A stretch of DNA of 64,000 bases from Cardinalis cardinalis (lineage: Eukaryota; Chordata; Aves; Passeriformes; Cardinalidae): positions 1 through 64,000 of the forward strand of contig JACDOX010000369.1 of assembly GCA_014549065.1 (NCBI GenBank). Reading direction: 5' to 3'. The notes under the pieces are model-generated. The model ran no database searches and was not told the DNA's origin. It saw only the letters and a program-made list of their open reading frames with translations. Position numbers and translations under genes: made by a program. Positions 62,301-64,000 of this stretch are shown piece by piece; positions within the stretch are counted from its first letter, which is position 1, and each line of letters opens with the position of its first letter.

Positions 62301-64000
62301 GATAAGAGACTTACATATCCTGTTTGATTTTTGTTATGTACAGTCCAGAAGCNGATTGCAAGAAGAGGATAACTGCTATTTAACAAGGACCTGCTAGAAT
62401 CCTGGGTACAGTTACCCTCTGACTCACCTATATTGTTGATATTTTGGATGCAACTCAACTTTCAATGCAATGAAGTCCTTTGAAAGTACTGTGCAACAGG
62501 TCTATAGTGTACTGGATCATGAAGAAATAATCACGGAAGAGTTTTCTGCTCTTAAAACTTTGTTAAGGGCAATAAAGTACGCACCTTGTTGAGTTAGGAA
62601 CCTTTCATTGGTTTACTTTCTGTTTGACCTGCATAATCAAAAATGGAACAAACAGTAACATGAAGTCCNGTTAAATACTTTTAATGTGTTACCTGCCTGC
62701 AAATAATATAGGAAAGAAAAGCACTGAAACTTTCGTAAGACTTATCAGCTCTGTCTTCTCCAAATTTTCTTGATATAATCACATGAATATGCAAAGCTAA
62801 AATTGAGTCAAAACATTAAGTTGTTGATAGATATAGACCCAATGAATTTTATTTTAAGTTCCAAATTAAATATAACTTTGTGCTTACATGTCAGTCCAGT
62901 ACCATGGCTGAAAAAATGGTTGCATTTCATATTTTTATCCAAACTTGGATGCAGTATGTTAAACAGATCACTTTAAATCTATAAAAGAGATTTGTATTCA
63001 CATAAAAGTTTTATGCAATGACTATGGTCTTTATTAATTTTGAACCAAACAAAAACTATCATCTTCCCTGTACAATGCAAAAATAAAAAGAGAATACCAT
63101 TGATTTCATTTTCATGTGTCTGTCATACCGTGAATAGAAGCTGATAACAAGCTATGTTGTTTCAAGGGACTGAGTTTTTACTGTCACTCAAATGAAATTA
63201 AGATTANGGACCTAATGCAACTGTGAAGGAAAACACTACTCCAAAAATAAATCTGAATATATATTGAATTAAAAAGGAAAAGGGTGTTTAAACCACATAT
63301 TCATAAAAATCAAATGCAAAAATTTAGACTTACCTAAAACTGTATATTTCAATAAGCTCAGCTGCAAAAAGTACTTGAGGAAAGTGATATCACATTGACA
63401 TTTTACACTGAGTGTTGATTTTAGTAAAAGTCTTTAAAGATAATACTGTGAAAAATTTACTAGTTTCTTTAGTCACAGCTTTTGTATTCCTTAAAAACTA
63501 AATATAAACTACCATGCCATAAATGTCTATATGGAATATAACTTTAGGATATTAATTGATTTCACTGTAGTGCTAGTACAGACAGTTTCAACTTAGCAGT
63601 GTTACAACAGATATCTGTAGATTTATTCTTAGCACCTTGCAGAAAACCAAGACCTATCATCCTATAAAAGGTTTAGTAACTTATTTTGAAGTCCGGTATC
63701 TCTGTCTAGATTTTCAATTCAGCTGTTTTCTTTGATTGCTTATGAATATTATTCATATCTTCCCCAGAATTTTATAGACTAATAAAGCACTGTGGTCTTC
63801 TTTGTGATGCTGAATTAACAGACTTCTCCTTGTTACAAGTGCTTTATAATAGGATAATGCTTAAGGATCTGTATAAAGCTGTATTCAGCAGTTCAGCCCA
63901 CTTTCTTGAGGGGATGATGCTTACTTACTTCATCAGAGACAATCTCCTCACATTCTTCTCTTTACAAGCACTTCACAGAGTAAAGCGTAACTTCATAATT
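59353..64000. other. AT-rich, no recognisable feature
   Basis: About 4.6 kb to the window end. Overlapping frames at 59970-60276 on both strands, 61896-62168 (plus) and 62267-62458 (minus) have no recognised family. The segment 61380-61700 is somewhat GC-richer and could be a conserved or functional non-coding stretch, but nothing in the sequence alone shows that. Confidence 0.5.

Overview
This is a stretch of AT-rich vertebrate nuclear DNA, almost certainly from a bird and most likely a songbird. The evidence is the repeats. Several segments are recognisable CR1 LINEs, the dominant non-LTR retrotransposon of birds. They have the typical 3' end, with octamer tails of the ATTCTATG / ATTCTGTG type, and decayed ORF2 coding. 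Other segments are long terminal repeats of the kinds common in passerine genomes. Nothing resembles bacterial or archaeal organisation: there are no operons, no long ORFs and no ribosome-binding-site pattern. No convincing host protein-coding exon, tRNA, rRNA, CRISPR array or intact viral gene was found. The window reads as intergenic or deep intronic sequence.

Layout. 1-9 kb: a truncated LTR at the left edge (1-262), two weak old fragments, one nearly full-length ERVL-type LTR in minus orientation (4394-4973), and a chimeric scrap at 8.56-9.06 kb where a CR1 ORF2 piece abuts an LTR piece. 9.9-14.1 kb: a repeat-rich block with a CR1 3' end (9893-10156), a longer CR1 (about 10199-11598) split by a 333-bp LTR flanked by a near-perfect 6-bp duplication, and a second nearly full-length ERVL-type LTR, now in plus orientation (13539-14113). 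16-23 kb: two more decayed LTRs. 27.7-28.9 kb: a long LTR carrying an unusual 30-bp inverted duplication, followed by a CA microsatellite. 34-41 kb: short CR1 and LTR scraps. 45.9-50.4 kb: a CR1, a long LTR with internal repeated motifs, a candidate LTR with TATA and AATAAA, and a minus-strand CR1. 52.9-56.6 kb: three CR1 fragments. 58.97-59.35 kb: a clean solo LTR with perfect 6-bp target-site duplications. The rest is AT-rich sequence with short simple repeats and no feature I can name.

None of the genes 'work together' here: all recognisable coding is decayed CR1 ORF2. The more interesting observations are structural: the nested LTR, the datable solo LTR, inverted and tandem duplications that look like template-switch or slippage products, and the pattern of LTRs without proviral interiors. 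I did not find an undescribed biological system. Family names rest on remembered resemblance, not on a database search. Boundaries of decayed repeats are approximate unless duplications define them.
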